Assembly: GCF_027366395.1 (NCBI RefSeq)
Contig: NZ_CP114771.1
Span: forward strand, 3,348,001 to 3,412,000
Direction: 5' to 3'
Origin: Endozoicomonas sp. GU-1
GTDB lineage: Bacteria > Pseudomonadota > Gammaproteobacteria > Pseudomonadales > Endozoicomonadaceae
Length of the DNA stretch: 64,000 nt
In this document: piece by piece, positions 7,717 through 16,042 of the stretch
How the letters are laid out: each line of letters begins with the position of its first letter
Position numbering within the stretch: position 1 is the stretch's first letter
Made by a program: the position numbers and the translations under genes
Notes under the pieces: generated by a model
What the model was told of the DNA's origin: nothing
The model's database searches: none
The model's input: only the letters and a program-made list of their open reading frames with translations

Positions 7717-10467
7717 TCAGGTTCGCCCAGGACATTTAGGTATTTCAGAATTAACTTTCCCTTCGTACAACCAAAGGGCCCACTGCCTAATCGAACCACC
7801 ATTTCTTATTCTGGAAGCCTCAGCCCAAGAAAGGTCATACTTATCAGATAAGACATTTCCAATATCTTTTCCTGAAATATCGTTATTTGATTCAATCAAT
7901 TTTACAACCTCTAGAAGAATACTTTCTGAATTTGCACTTATCCAAATAGCTTCACTATAGTTTGAGAACTTATTAATCCTATCTAGAGCTAACATGTAAT
8001 TATTTTTTTCAATAACAACAAGTTCAAATCGCTTTAGAACTGCAAGTGCATTTCGATAGCCTTTCGGCTTCTCTTCTTCTTTAGCGACTTCTCCTTTTTC
8101 TTTCAACCAGTTTAATGTCTCTAAGACTAAGGCTGGTGATGCTGGAGCAGTAAATATATTACTCTTTCTACGCCTCCGCTCCAATTTTAGCCTTTCAGTA
8201 ACGACATCCCCCTGATCACGGTATACCCAGCCATTACCTGAAACCTCGATAAACCCACATAACTCTAACCACCGACAAAGCCTAACTGTATAGCTATGCC
8301 ATGTTTTTTCAGCATATTTATTGTCGGGAAATAATTGTTTCAGAGCTTCAATTAGAGCATTAACCGTCACAGCAGAGCGGGAAGCTTTTTCTTTAAAAGC
8401 ATGCGTAAAAGCATGCTTTTTGAACTTTTCTCGTATGGCTTTTAGAATACTAGCTTCATTACCATCTAAGATATCTTCACTAAGCGAATAAAGGCCACCC
8501 TCCCTATTCGCAACGCCAAACATAACCATATCAGAACCAATATTTTGAATTGTTCCTTCAGATAGTGTTGCTTTGCTGGCTAAATCTTGTATTGAAAGTT
8601 TAATCCCATGATCAAGGTATCTAACCACTTTATATAATGATGAAAAGTCAGTAGATGGAAGATACCTCAAAGGTATAACTGGAACATTTCCTGTTAAAAT
8701 GTACTCTCTGAAAATATCCCAGTAGACATTCAGCCGATCACCACTCCTAATAATCAAACGTCTATTAATAAGTGATTTTAAAGTATCGGGACCAGATGTT
8801 TCGATTATTTCAAACCAGTCAACTGGTGCTCGTTGTGCTATTAGTTTTAAACAAGCTGCCTCACCCGGCTCAAGCTCTTCCATATCTTCTTTAAATAAAC
8901 TTGCAATATCTAGTTTATTCTCTAGCAAGTCGTTCTGATCAAATCCATTATCTATTTTTTCATAAAGGTGAATACACAGCTTTTTCAGTAGCCATGGGTA
9001 ACCCTGACTACTTGCGATTAGGTTGTGCTTCAAGTCAGTGTGTAACTTCTGATTAATTTCTTTCTCAAATATGCTTATCGCAGCGCCGGACTCACCATCA
9101 GAAAAAGGGACTAATTTTCTAGTGACACGATAATCTGAAAGTTGATGCCAGAAGAAATATGCTGGGTGTTCACTATGAGTTGTACTATCGGTTTTCCAAG
9201 CAAAGCCTAAGCAAAAATTAAGTTTTATGGATGCTGCATTTAGCAGCAATGACTTGGCTTTTTCAAATACTTCAAATAGCTCTGGTTTAGAATATAGCTC
9301 TTCAAACTGATCAAAAACCAATGTTACAATCTGGTTTTTTGGTTCTAATGACTCTAAAAATGCCCTAATAGTTTCAGAATTAAGAGGATTACCAACATCA
9401 GATAAAATTAGATTAATATGTTGATCTCCAAAACCAGAGTTTTGTGCGCTTTTCAATGCATTCAATAATGAGGAATAGATATACTCAGGACCTGTAGCTG
9501 CACGAACATCTACAGGGAAAACAAAAAATTTATTCTTATTCTGATAATTGCCCGCCTTACTTTTTAGCTTAGCTATAAATGAACTTTTCCCCATCCCAGA
9601 ATTCCCTGTTATGGCAAAAATTCGAGTGTTAGTTTTCTTCTCCTTAATGTTTTTTAAAAACTCAAATATATAATTTATATCTTTCGTTCTACCGACAAAG
9701 TCCTGAGGTCTAGCCGGGCGATAATCAGTCCATGCCTCGCCAGTTTGTAACTGAACAACATCTACTACTTTAGTTGTGTCTATTTCATTAGTTCTAGCGG
9801 CTTGGCTTTTCATCAGAGAAAAGTCCAGCTTATTTAAGCTAGTATCTGTTTCAGAAAGGCTTTCCAGAAGTTTGGGGTCGATTAGCAATTCATTGTTATT
9901 TGCGTAATAACATATGACTCCTGAAGGAATACCACCTGATAATGTTGCAGCAGCCCAAAACATTCCATATTTTGTGACTAATAAAACCCACTCTCCAATC
10001 AGGTTTTCACTGCCAGCATATTCTGCCGCTTTATCTTCTGGACGTTTTTTTATTACGCCCGCACTAATAAGTGATTCAATAACTTTCTCAGGATCATAAA
10101 AACTTAACTTGGTTGCTTGTTCTTTAGGTTTGTCTTGCCATTCTTTAACGAAACCTTTTGCTTCTTTTCCGTAGTCGCCAGTACCGATAAGCCACGCTTC
10201 TGAATAGTCCTTAAAGACAAGTGTGCCAGCGAGGTTCTTGAGAATATTTGCATCAATATTTTTATCCCGATATGCCTTACACTCTACATATATTTCTTTG
10301 CCACTGACCTTGTGACGGCATAACAAGTCTAACTCAACAGCAGTAAATCTTATTTCCTTGACAACTTCATACGACTGCGCCGTTAAGAGCTTTTCAGTTA
10401 GCGCTTCCAGAAGATCACCTCTCTCTTTAGTTGAGGCAGACTTATTTAGTGCAACTTCTATTTTCAT
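7717..10467 (-). CDS. Mrr-like nuclease fused to STAND ATPase, putative defence protein in an integron cassette
   Basis: The protein has 916 residues. Its N-terminal domain (about 1-130) is an Mrr-type PD-(D/E)XK nuclease with Asp47 in VELDLL and Glu62/Lys64 in YVECKA. A linker leads to FVGRTKDINYIFEFL (about 257-271). Then come a Walker A GNSGMGKSS (288-296) and a Walker B with VFDQFEELY (Asp386, Glu389/390), the form seen in STAND-type NTPases. The C-terminal half (about 560-900) looks like winged-helix or helical repeats rather than TPR or WD40. By analogy with Avs and other nuclease-STAND proteins, I infer sensing of an invader through the C-terminus, ATP-dependent assembly, and DNA cleavage. 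It fills a single cassette between attC sites at 10502-10603 and 7643-7714. Cassettes this large are unusual. No partner gene is seen. Confidence 0.85.
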   Translation of the reverse strand: MKIEVALNKSASTKERGDLLEALTEKLLTAQSYEVVKEIRFTAVELDLLCRHKVSGKEIYVECKAYRDKNIDANILKNLAGTLVFKDYSEAWLIGTGDYGKEAKGFVKEWQDKPKEQATKLSFYDPEKVIESLISAGVIKKRPEDKAAEYAGSENLIGEWVLLVTKYGMFWAAATLSGGIPSGVICYYANNNELLIDPKLLESLSETDTSLNKLDFSLMKSQAARTNEIDTTKVVDVVQLQTGEAWTDYRPARPQDFVGRTKDINYIFEFLKNIKEKKTNTRIFAITGNSGMGKSSFIAKLKSKAGNYQNKNKFFVFPVDVRAATGPEYIYSSLLNALKSAQNSGFGDQHINLILSDVGNPLNSETIRAFLESLEPKNQIVTLVFDQFEELYSKPELFEVFEKAKSLLLNAASIKLNFCLGFAWKTDSTTHSEHPAYFFWHQLSDYRVTRKLVPFSDGESGAAISIFEKEINQKLHTDLKHNLIASSQGYPWLLKKLCIHLYEKIDNGFDQNDLLENKLDIASLFKEDMEELEPGEAACLKLIAQRAPVDWFEIIETSGPDTLKSLINRRLIIRSGDRLNVYWDIFREYILTGNVPVIPLRYLPSTDFSSLYKVVRYLDHGIKLSIQDLASKATLSEGTIQNIGSDMVMFGVANREGGLYSLSEDILDGNEASILKAIREKFKKHAFTHAFKEKASRSAVTVNALIEALKQLFPDNKYAEKTWHSYTVRLCRWLELCGFIEVSGNGWVYRDQGDVVTERLKLERRRRKSNIFTAPASPALVLETLNWLKEKGEVAKEEEKPKGYRNALAVLKRFELVVIEKNNYMLALDRINKFSNYSEAIWISANSESILLEVVKLIESNNDISGKDIGNVLSDKYDLSWAEASRIRNGGSIRQWALWLYEGKVNSEIPKCPGRT

Positions 10468-10501
10468 TAAATATTTCCGTATTCGTTAACGTATGCAAAA
10501 G

Positions 10502-10603
10502 GCCCTAACGCCTAATTAATAAGTGAGCCAAAGCTGGCAGGTGAATTGCTTCAGCAATTGGCATGACAGCTTTGAGCGAATCTTAATTTAATTACTTGTT
10601 ATA
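10502..10603 (-). other. attC-like site, long form
   Basis: Ends gccctaacgcc (10502) and ttgttata (to 10603) bracket about 100 bases with long paired arms: aagctggcag near one end and its near-complement ctgtcat...agc, plus a central loop gcttcagcaattg. The form resembles Vibrio-type attC. It lies 35 bases before the start of the Mrr-STAND gene on the minus strand and just after the stop of a truncated cassette gene. Confidence 0.7.
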
Positions 10604-10607
10604 TTTT

Positions 10608-10757
10608 TTATTTCGCAATAGCTTTCTCAGCCTTTTTTGATACCTGAACATCTTTAAAAGGTTGAGACAATAGATTGATAATCACCTTGCTCTTATTAAA
10701 ATCATCAGGCTTAATTTGTACTTTTGACTCCCCTAACTTATTATTGATATGCGCACA
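10608..10757 (-). pseudogene. 3' remnant of an unknown cassette gene
   Basis: An open minus-strand frame enters from the IS630 side and ends at TAA 10608-10610, just before the attC. It encodes about 50 residues including GESKVQIKPDDFNKSKV and LLSQPFKDVQV. The 5' part was lost to the IS630 insertion. Family not recognised. Confidence 0.5.
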
Positions 10758-11865
10758 TGCTACCCAAATCTTTGTAGACAGGCATAGGCGGTACCTTCAG
10801 CCCTGAAAAAGCCCAGGATTTTATCCGGTTGTTTCTGGAGTGACCTGAGTCCTTTTTTAACTGCATTCAAAAAGGCTTCCTCGGTTCGCAGTATCAGTCT
10901 TCCCATGTGACCTGATTTTAAATAACTCCAGACGTATTCATCGGGATTCAGCTCTGGTGAATAAGCGGGCAAGATATGGATGCCCAATAAACGGGGTTCC
11001 TGTTGCAGATATTTGAGAACCTTTTTCGCCTTATGGGCAGAGTGCCCGTCAGCAACCACCAGTACCGGCCGGTCATGAGTGCGCACCAGCTGTTTCAGGA
11101 AACGAATAAACTGATCAGCATTAAACCGACCATTGATGGTCATGTAGCGCATGGTGCCTTCACCACTGACAGCAGAAATCAGGTTGATACCGAACCGCGC
11201 CCCTGTTGCTTCTACGACAGGTGTTCGGCCTTTCTTTCCCCAAGTTGTGCCGCCGTGGTAGTCAGAACGTGCGCTGCTTTCATCAGCAAAGTAGATAAGC
11301 GCATTATTTTCTTCTGCAATTGTACGAAGCACAGGGTAACGAGTTGTCAGCCAGTCATGGACTTTTTTTACACTGTTGCCATGCCTTGCGTACCGGGCGC
11401 TGAGGAGAAAAGCCCATTCTCTTAAGCATCTTGCCAACAGCCGCCGGATGCATGGTGATACCAAACACACTTTTGATGATGTCAGCAACAATGTCACGAG
11501 TCCACATTGCCTTGTAGAATCCGAAGTCGGTAGGATTCTTGATCAGAAGTATCTCAGCAAGCTCTGCCCTTTGCAGATCCGAAAGTTTGGGAGGCCTGCC
11601 ACCCAATGGCCTGGTCTTTAATGCCTCAAACCCACCTTCTTTATAACGGTTGATCCAGTCATATACGCAGGTGTGATCTGTACTGTATATCTCTGAAATT
11701 TCTTTGACAGAAGCACCATCCAACCACTTTTGAATAGCCTCCATGCGAATAGACTCGCGAACTGTGTGGCTTAGCTTGCGTCCATCAATTCTACTCATAA
11801 ACTGCCGCCCTCCTGAAACAGGCGACAGTCTACTCAACTTTGTTGTGGGAGGCTTTGGCACATGT
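10755..11865 (-). mobile_element. IS630-family element
   Basis: One transposase in two overlapping frames fills this segment. Its left edge truncates an integron cassette gene. I could not fix the terminal repeats: cacatg occurs near both ends (10751 and 11861) but extended inverted repeats are weak. IS630 elements target TA; the duplication is not clear here, so the boundaries are approximate. Confidence 0.7.
10760..11798 (-). pseudogene. IS630-family transposase in two frames
   Basis: The first frame starts at ATG 11798, nine bases after an aggaggg ribosome site. It encodes a helix-turn-helix region (WLDGASVKEISEIYSTDHTC, then GGRPPKLSDLQRAELAEIL). It ends near 11355. The second frame carries the DDE catalytic core: IYFADESSARSD, VLVVADGHSAHKAK and LPAYSPELNPDEYVW. 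The frames meet at a run of seven A's (minus strand, near 11363-11370), where the first reads CKKSP and the second SVKKVHDW. This could be a frameshift mutation, transcriptional slippage to make a fusion transposase, or a sequencing error. Confidence 0.85.
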
Positions 11866-11905
11866 CAATATCAGTATCAAAAATCAAATGAAACCAAATA
11901 TTAGG

Positions 11906-11970
11906 AGAAAAACCGGGGTCGCAAAAACCGGGGTCGAAAAACCGGGGTCGGGTCTTGAATCTTGAACACA
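11906..11970. repeat. Triple aaaaaccggggtcg tandem with REP-like tail
   Basis: Three consecutive copies of an approximately 15-bp unit (aaaaaccggggtcg) are followed by ggtcttgaatcttgaacac. The reverse complement matches the motif at 3185-3240 next to the paiB cassette. Together they bracket the integron segment in opposite orientation. The rest of 11866-12025 shows no gene. Confidence 0.6.
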
Positions 11971-12025
11971 TCGAAGATTAAAAACTGCCTTTCAATTCTT
12001 GCCCTAAAATTTTCAACCCACTTTT

Positions 12026-12433
12026 TCAGTTTTGTGATGCAGAACTATTCGCACTGTTTTTAATTGAGACTTGGTCATTTAACGTCCAAAAATCATAAAT
12101 AACACCAAGGCCAACAAAACCAAAGGTAAACAGATACAAAATTCCCGATATCCATTTCCCCAGGTACATACGGTGAACGCCAAATACACCAAGGAATGCC
12201 AGCAAGATCCATGTAACAGAGTAATCATACTGGCCACTATGGAAACGAAAATCCGCTTCCCGATCCATGGCCGGGATAAGGAAAAGATCGATCAGCCAGC
12301 CAATGCCAAAGAGACCAAGGGTGAACAACCAGATAGTCCCTGTTACCGGTTTGCCATAATAAAAACGGTGGGCACCAAGAAAACCGAAAATCCAAAGTAC
12401 ATAACCGATAACTTTACTATGGGTGTCGTTCAT
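12026..12433 (-). CDS. TM2-domain membrane protein
   Basis: Start at MNDTHSK (ATG 12433), since the upstream in-frame methionines have no ribosome site. The 135 residues contain two TM2-type units: GAHRFYYGKPVTGTIWLFTL...GIGWLIDLF and GVHRMYLGKWISGILYLFTF...GLGVIYDF. Each is a pair of membrane helices with the conserved hydrophobic/glycine and HR-Y-G pattern. TM2 proteins sit in the inner membrane and their function in bacteria is unknown. It stands alone between the mobile elements and the prophage remnant. The following 12434-12935 stretch has no supported gene. Confidence 0.85.
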   Translation of the reverse strand: MNDTHSKVIGYVLWIFGFLGAHRFYYGKPVTGTIWLFTLGLFGIGWLIDLFLIPAMDREADFRFHSGQYDYSVTWILLAFLGVFGVHRMYLGKWISGILYLFTFGFVGLGVIYDFWTLNDQVSIKNSANSSASQN

Positions 12434-12935
12434 TTTAATTACCTGAACCATTGGAAAAAAGATGGGATCTTGGTTTTTGCACATTATATTTCTTGACCAG
12501 GAAAAGTCGGCTTAATGCTTCTCCAACCCAGCGCCTTAAATCAAAAAAACATTACAACACTTTCCTGATCTGCAACTACGCTACCGCCCACCCAGACATT
12601 TTCAGGAATAGTCAGGTAACGCTTTTTTGAACGACACTCAATGTCTAGTTGCATAGGCATAAAATAGTACCATCGAACAGTTTACAGTGGTATTTGTTTG
12701 GCAGGATGCAACCGATGCCTATATTTTACACTTCTTACACGGCCAATAATTACAATTACAATAAATGGACGTATATTATGAACAAAAGGAACATTTGGCT
12801 CGTCAAGGTCTCTCAGCTGGTTTCTCTCCTCTTTCATTTGCTGCAACTCTCACGGGATGATTCTCAGGCGGTGATGACCTCCGTCAAAGACACTCGCGAT
12901 CAGGCATCCGAAGAGCAGGAGAAAAAACAGGCTGA

Positions 12936-14149
12936 TCAGTGAAAGGGTTGCTGGTAACGCTTAACAGCATTCATTGATAACTGGTTGATCCGCTCGTGCA
13001 GAGTATTCAGTCGTTGCCGTTTAGTATCAGAGTTCATCGACCGGTCTTCCATCACCCGGAGCACTTCTTTTCTCAGCTTGTTTATCTACCGATTCGCCTT
13101 CTGGAGTCCTGCCTTATGCTTCAGCTTTGCGGCGGCAGACTGCTCCTGATCTTTGGCTCGCTGGCCTTCGCCGGATTCCTGGTAGCGGTTGATGCTGTTG
13201 GCGTTCTCGTTAATATCTACCGTCATCTCGTGCAATTCATCGGTGTAACGGTTGCGGTTGGTCACCTTGTCTCGCACAAAGCTGCCCAGTAATGGGTTGT
13301 CTTGCAGAGTGGAAGTTGGTTTGTCGGCAGCGCCCGTTGCTTTTCGGGTTATGGCATCGGCGGCCATCAGGGTATAACTGCCCAGCGACCCGAAATAGCT
13401 CCTGATCAGATGCTCCAGCTTTTTGGGGGAACCCATCCAGTCCGGTGCTTCTTCTGGTATCCACTGCACCAGCTCTTTCAGGGTGTCGCTGGTGTAAGGA
13501 TCGTACTGTGCCTCTGGCTTCAGGTTCTGCAAGCGCATGGGGAGAATGGGCCGGTCACTGAAGCGGTCCCGGTTTTCGGACACTTCCCAGATTGGCTTGA
13601 TGATTTGCGGGATGGGATCAAGATTAAAGACATTCATCACCAGCCGGCCCTGGCGGTGTAGATATAGGACTCGATCCGGCCTTGTTTCAGCACCAGATAG
13701 TCGTTGCCGGTGACATCGGTATAGCGGCTGCATTGGCTTCATGGACCAGAAAAGCCTGTGCCCGGTCATCTATCTGTGCTCGTCACACTTCGGTGTGGTT
13801 ATGACCGTTGTCGGCCGGGGCATCCCATTGCAGGATTACGACACCAAAAATGCCGTTGGTGGACAAGCCGGTGGCAGCGAGTGAGTGCATCCGGCACTGT
13901 TACTCCACTATCTCCATCTACCGGGACCGTGATTTCTGGCTGAACCGGTTTCAGGGTATCAGTAATGAAACCCACGGCAGAGGCAGGCAAGCTTAACCGC
14001 TGGCCTATTTCTTCGGCCAGTCCCAGATCAGCCAGCTCGCTGTGCAGCACTGCCTTGTCTCCGGCATTGCCGCTGCGACCGGCCAGGCGGTTCAGGAACT
14101 CGCGCACGTAGCGGTCTACGCTGGCGGGCAGCGCGGGAAATTTGGCCAT
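12936..14149 (-). pseudogene. Prophage large polyvalent protein remnant (LPD38-like)
   Basis: Pieces of one large phage protein lie in at least two frames. The N-terminal piece starts MAKFPALPASVDRYVREFL (ATG 14149) and loses its frame near 13800-13880. The C-terminal piece includes LPMRLQNLKPEAQYDPYTSD and HLIRSYFGSLGSYTLMAADA, a pattern I associate with the LPD38 domain of large polyvalent phage proteins. It then meets an in-frame TAG at 13086-13088, after which the same frame continues to a TGA at 12936. The missing middle of such giant proteins would be thousands of bases, so this is an internal deletion derivative. No function is expected. Confidence 0.6.
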
Positions 14150-14193
14150 GGGTAACCTAAAATGGTGAACAGTAAATAAAAAGGATGCAGGCA

Positions 14194-14685
14194 ATGCAGA
14201 ACAGCCAAAACAATCTCTACGACACCGACTACTACCAATGGGCCGAACAACAAAAAGAACTGCTGCGTACCGGCCAGTTTGAACGGCTGGATATTGACCA
14301 TCTGTTAGAGGAACTGGGGGAAGTGATGACCAATAACCGCCACGCCATGCTATCGAAGGTGTTGCGCCTGCTGACCCACCTGCTCAAACACCATTACCAA
14401 ATGACCGTCCTTAACCCACAACGCCATGAGCCACAACAGTTTCGCAGCTGGACAGATTCCATCAGCGATGCACGGGACCAGATGAACCTGCTGTTGCAAT
14501 TAAGCCCATCGCTGAAACGGGAGATACCCAATATGGTGGGTACGGTTTATCCCGCTGCCAAAAACAGCGCTATCAGGCAGATGAACAAATACCTGACCAA
14601 AGCCCAGTGGCTTACCGAAGCCAGCTTTCCCGACACCTGCCCGTGGCTACAAGAACAACTGCTGGACGAGGACTGGTTGCCATGA
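14194..14685 (+). CDS. DUF29 protein 1
   Basis: ATG 14194 is preferred over 14185 because aagga lies eight bases before it. The 163-residue protein has the DUF29 pattern: an N-terminal YDTDYYQWAEQQKELLRTGQ, then DIDHLLEELGEV, a helical middle with LLTHLLKHHYQ, and a C-terminal FPDTCPWLQEQLLDEDWLP. DUF29 proteins are all-helical and of unknown function, common in prophage and accessory DNA. The stop overlaps the ATG of a second DUF29 gene by four bases (ATGA), so the pair is probably translated together. Confidence 0.85.
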   Translation: MQNSQNNLYDTDYYQWAEQQKELLRTGQFERLDIDHLLEELGEVMTNNRHAMLSKVLRLLTHLLKHHYQMTVLNPQRHEPQQFRSWTDSISDARDQMNLLLQLSPSLKREIPNMVGTVYPAAKNSAIRQMNKYLTKAQWLTEASFPDTCPWLQEQLLDEDWLP

Positions 14686-15158
14686 ACAATCTTTACCACA
14701 CCGACCGCTACCAATGGATCGAACAGCAAAAACAACTGTTCCGCAACGGCCAGTACGACCAACTGGATATTGAAAACCTGTTCTGGGAAATCGAAGGCAT
14801 GGGCAGTGAACTGGGCGCGCTGGAACACCGATTGACGACCTTGATCCATCATCTGCTCAATTATGATTACCAGCAACGGGTACTGAACCCGGTTTTGCAT
14901 GAACCGTACAACTGCTGGGACTGGATCACTACTATTCGCCGCACAAGGCTGGCCATCAACAAATTGATCAAAAAAAACCCGCACATCCAGCCGCAAATCA
15001 ACGAGCAACTGGCCGAGGCTTATCCGGACGCTAAAAAACTGGCGATTGACGATATGAACCAATACGTCCAGCCCCATCAGCGATTAACGGCAAACAGCTT
15101 TCCCTCTGCCTGTCCGTGGACTTACGACCAGATGGTGCAGGAAGACTGGCTACCCTAA
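14682..15158 (+). CDS. DUF29 protein 2
   Basis: This is a paralog of the preceding gene and begins at the ATG in the ATGA overlap (14682). It keeps the same layout: YHTDRYQWIEQQKQLFRNGQ, DIENLFWEIEGM, THHLLNYDYQQR-type helix and FPSACPWTYDQMVQEDWLP at the end. The two share the frame of conserved residues but differ throughout, so the duplication is old. Family function unknown; the tandem arrangement suggests they may form a heteromer, which is inference. It converges with phage remnants on the other strand. Confidence 0.87.
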   Translation: MNNLYHTDRYQWIEQQKQLFRNGQYDQLDIENLFWEIEGMGSELGALEHRLTTLIHHLLNYDYQQRVLNPVLHEPYNCWDWITTIRRTRLAINKLIKKNPHIQPQINEQLAEAYPDAKKLAIDDMNQYVQPHQRLTANSFPSACPWTYDQMVQEDWLP

Positions 15159-15430
15159 AGCTCTGCCATCGAGCTGGCCACAATTAAGGCGGTCACGGTA
15201 TCAGTACCTGCCAACTCAAACTGCCAGCAACTGCCTTCGTTGCGATAGAGGTAGATGGACTGCGGCGTTGCATTCAGGGCCTGTTCATCGGCGGGGACGT
15301 AGTAGGCTCGCAAGCTGCCATTGGTCAACCGGCAGTCAATGGCGGCCACTGCCCGGGTGTCTTCGAGCAGATGGCTGTCCAGTCAGGGTACTTCGCCGGT
15401 GAAGGTGAAGGAGGTGATGTTCAGTTTCAT
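15155..15430 (-). pseudogene. Phage-type hypothetical protein with internal stop
   Basis: Starting at ATG 15430 the frame reads MKLNITSFTFTGEVP and then a TGA at about 15383-15385. The same frame continues for 75 more residues (LDSHLLEDTRAVAAIDCRLT...IVASSMAEL). One nonsense change therefore splits what was a protein of about 91 residues. It overlaps the end of DUF29 gene 2 by four bases on the opposite strand. Family not recognised; context suggests prophage. Confidence 0.6.
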
Positions 15431-15436
15431 GGGCGT

Positions 15437-15538
15437 TTACTTTTTCAAGCCATACAGGGAAACCAAACCGGACAGCTTGTCAGCCACACTGGCAAACAGT
15501 TTTATTCCCTGCATGGTTCCACCCCATTCCGCTGACAT
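15437..15538 (-). CDS. Possible 33-residue phage protein or C-terminal fragment
   Basis: An ATG-to-TAA frame encodes MSAEWGGTMQGIKLFASVAD and a short remainder ending GLKK. It ends seven bases before the start of the next minus-strand pseudogene, as in a tight phage operon. It may be a fragment. Confidence 0.35.
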   Translation of the reverse strand: MSAEWGGTMQGIKLFASVADKLSGLVSLYGLKK

Positions 15539-15590
15539 CGTGGCGTAAAAAAGAAAACCCGGCAACAAGGGTAGGCTGATAAGTCACACG

Positions 15591-15620
15591 GCACCTGAGT
15601 TTGATTCAGGTGCTTTTTTT
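15591..15620 (+). terminator. Hairpin terminator, gcacctga stem
   Basis: gcacctga (15591-15598) pairs with tcaggtgc (15606-15613) and is followed by seven T's. It could stop plus-strand transcription from the DUF29 pair before the secretion operon. The segment 15545-15622 is repeated in inverted form at about 44174-44250, where the hairpin reads the other way. Confidence 0.75.
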
Positions 15621-16042
15621 ATTCATAGGAATCAATTGGTTATGATTGTAAATACTTTAAAAAAACGTACGACGATATTAATTATCACTTTAAAATCAAT
15701 AACATATATAGCTAATTGAAAAAAATCAAATATGCCTGCTCACTTAATTGATGCCAAAATTACACTAAAACCCAAATTTCTCTAGCCGATATCTTAAACG
15801 ATTGATACAAGACGAACGTTTTGCATAACTATTAGCATGTGGTCTTTTTTATATAAGTCACTGTTATTGCATTAATTATCCATTTCTACTTGCTTATCTC
15901 AGGGCTTTAAGTCCCGGCCTTAAAGTTTTTTTTGCGTACAAACAATCACAAAATCCCCTCATATTTGCTTGTTTCAGGGCGTCTTTGTACGTAATCTTCC
16001 CGCCATATTTTATAAAAGTATGAACCGGGATTTTTATAAGCC
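15621..16042. promoter_or_regulatory. AT-rich upstream region of the type I secretion operon
   Basis: These 420 bases are much more AT-rich than the genes on either side and hold no supported reading frame. The promoter of the exporter operon should lie here, but I cannot single out -35/-10 boxes with confidence. Confidence 0.35.

Noticed and set aside
12778-12942. Short plus-strand frame MNKRNIWLVKVSQLVSL and onward
   Set aside because: It has no ribosome site and runs opposite to, and just up to, a phage remnant; I see no independent support.
15437-15538. Functional prophage near 12.9-15.6 kb
   Set aside because: The genes there have stops and frameshifts and no head, tail or integrase genes are intact; only the DUF29 pair looks whole.
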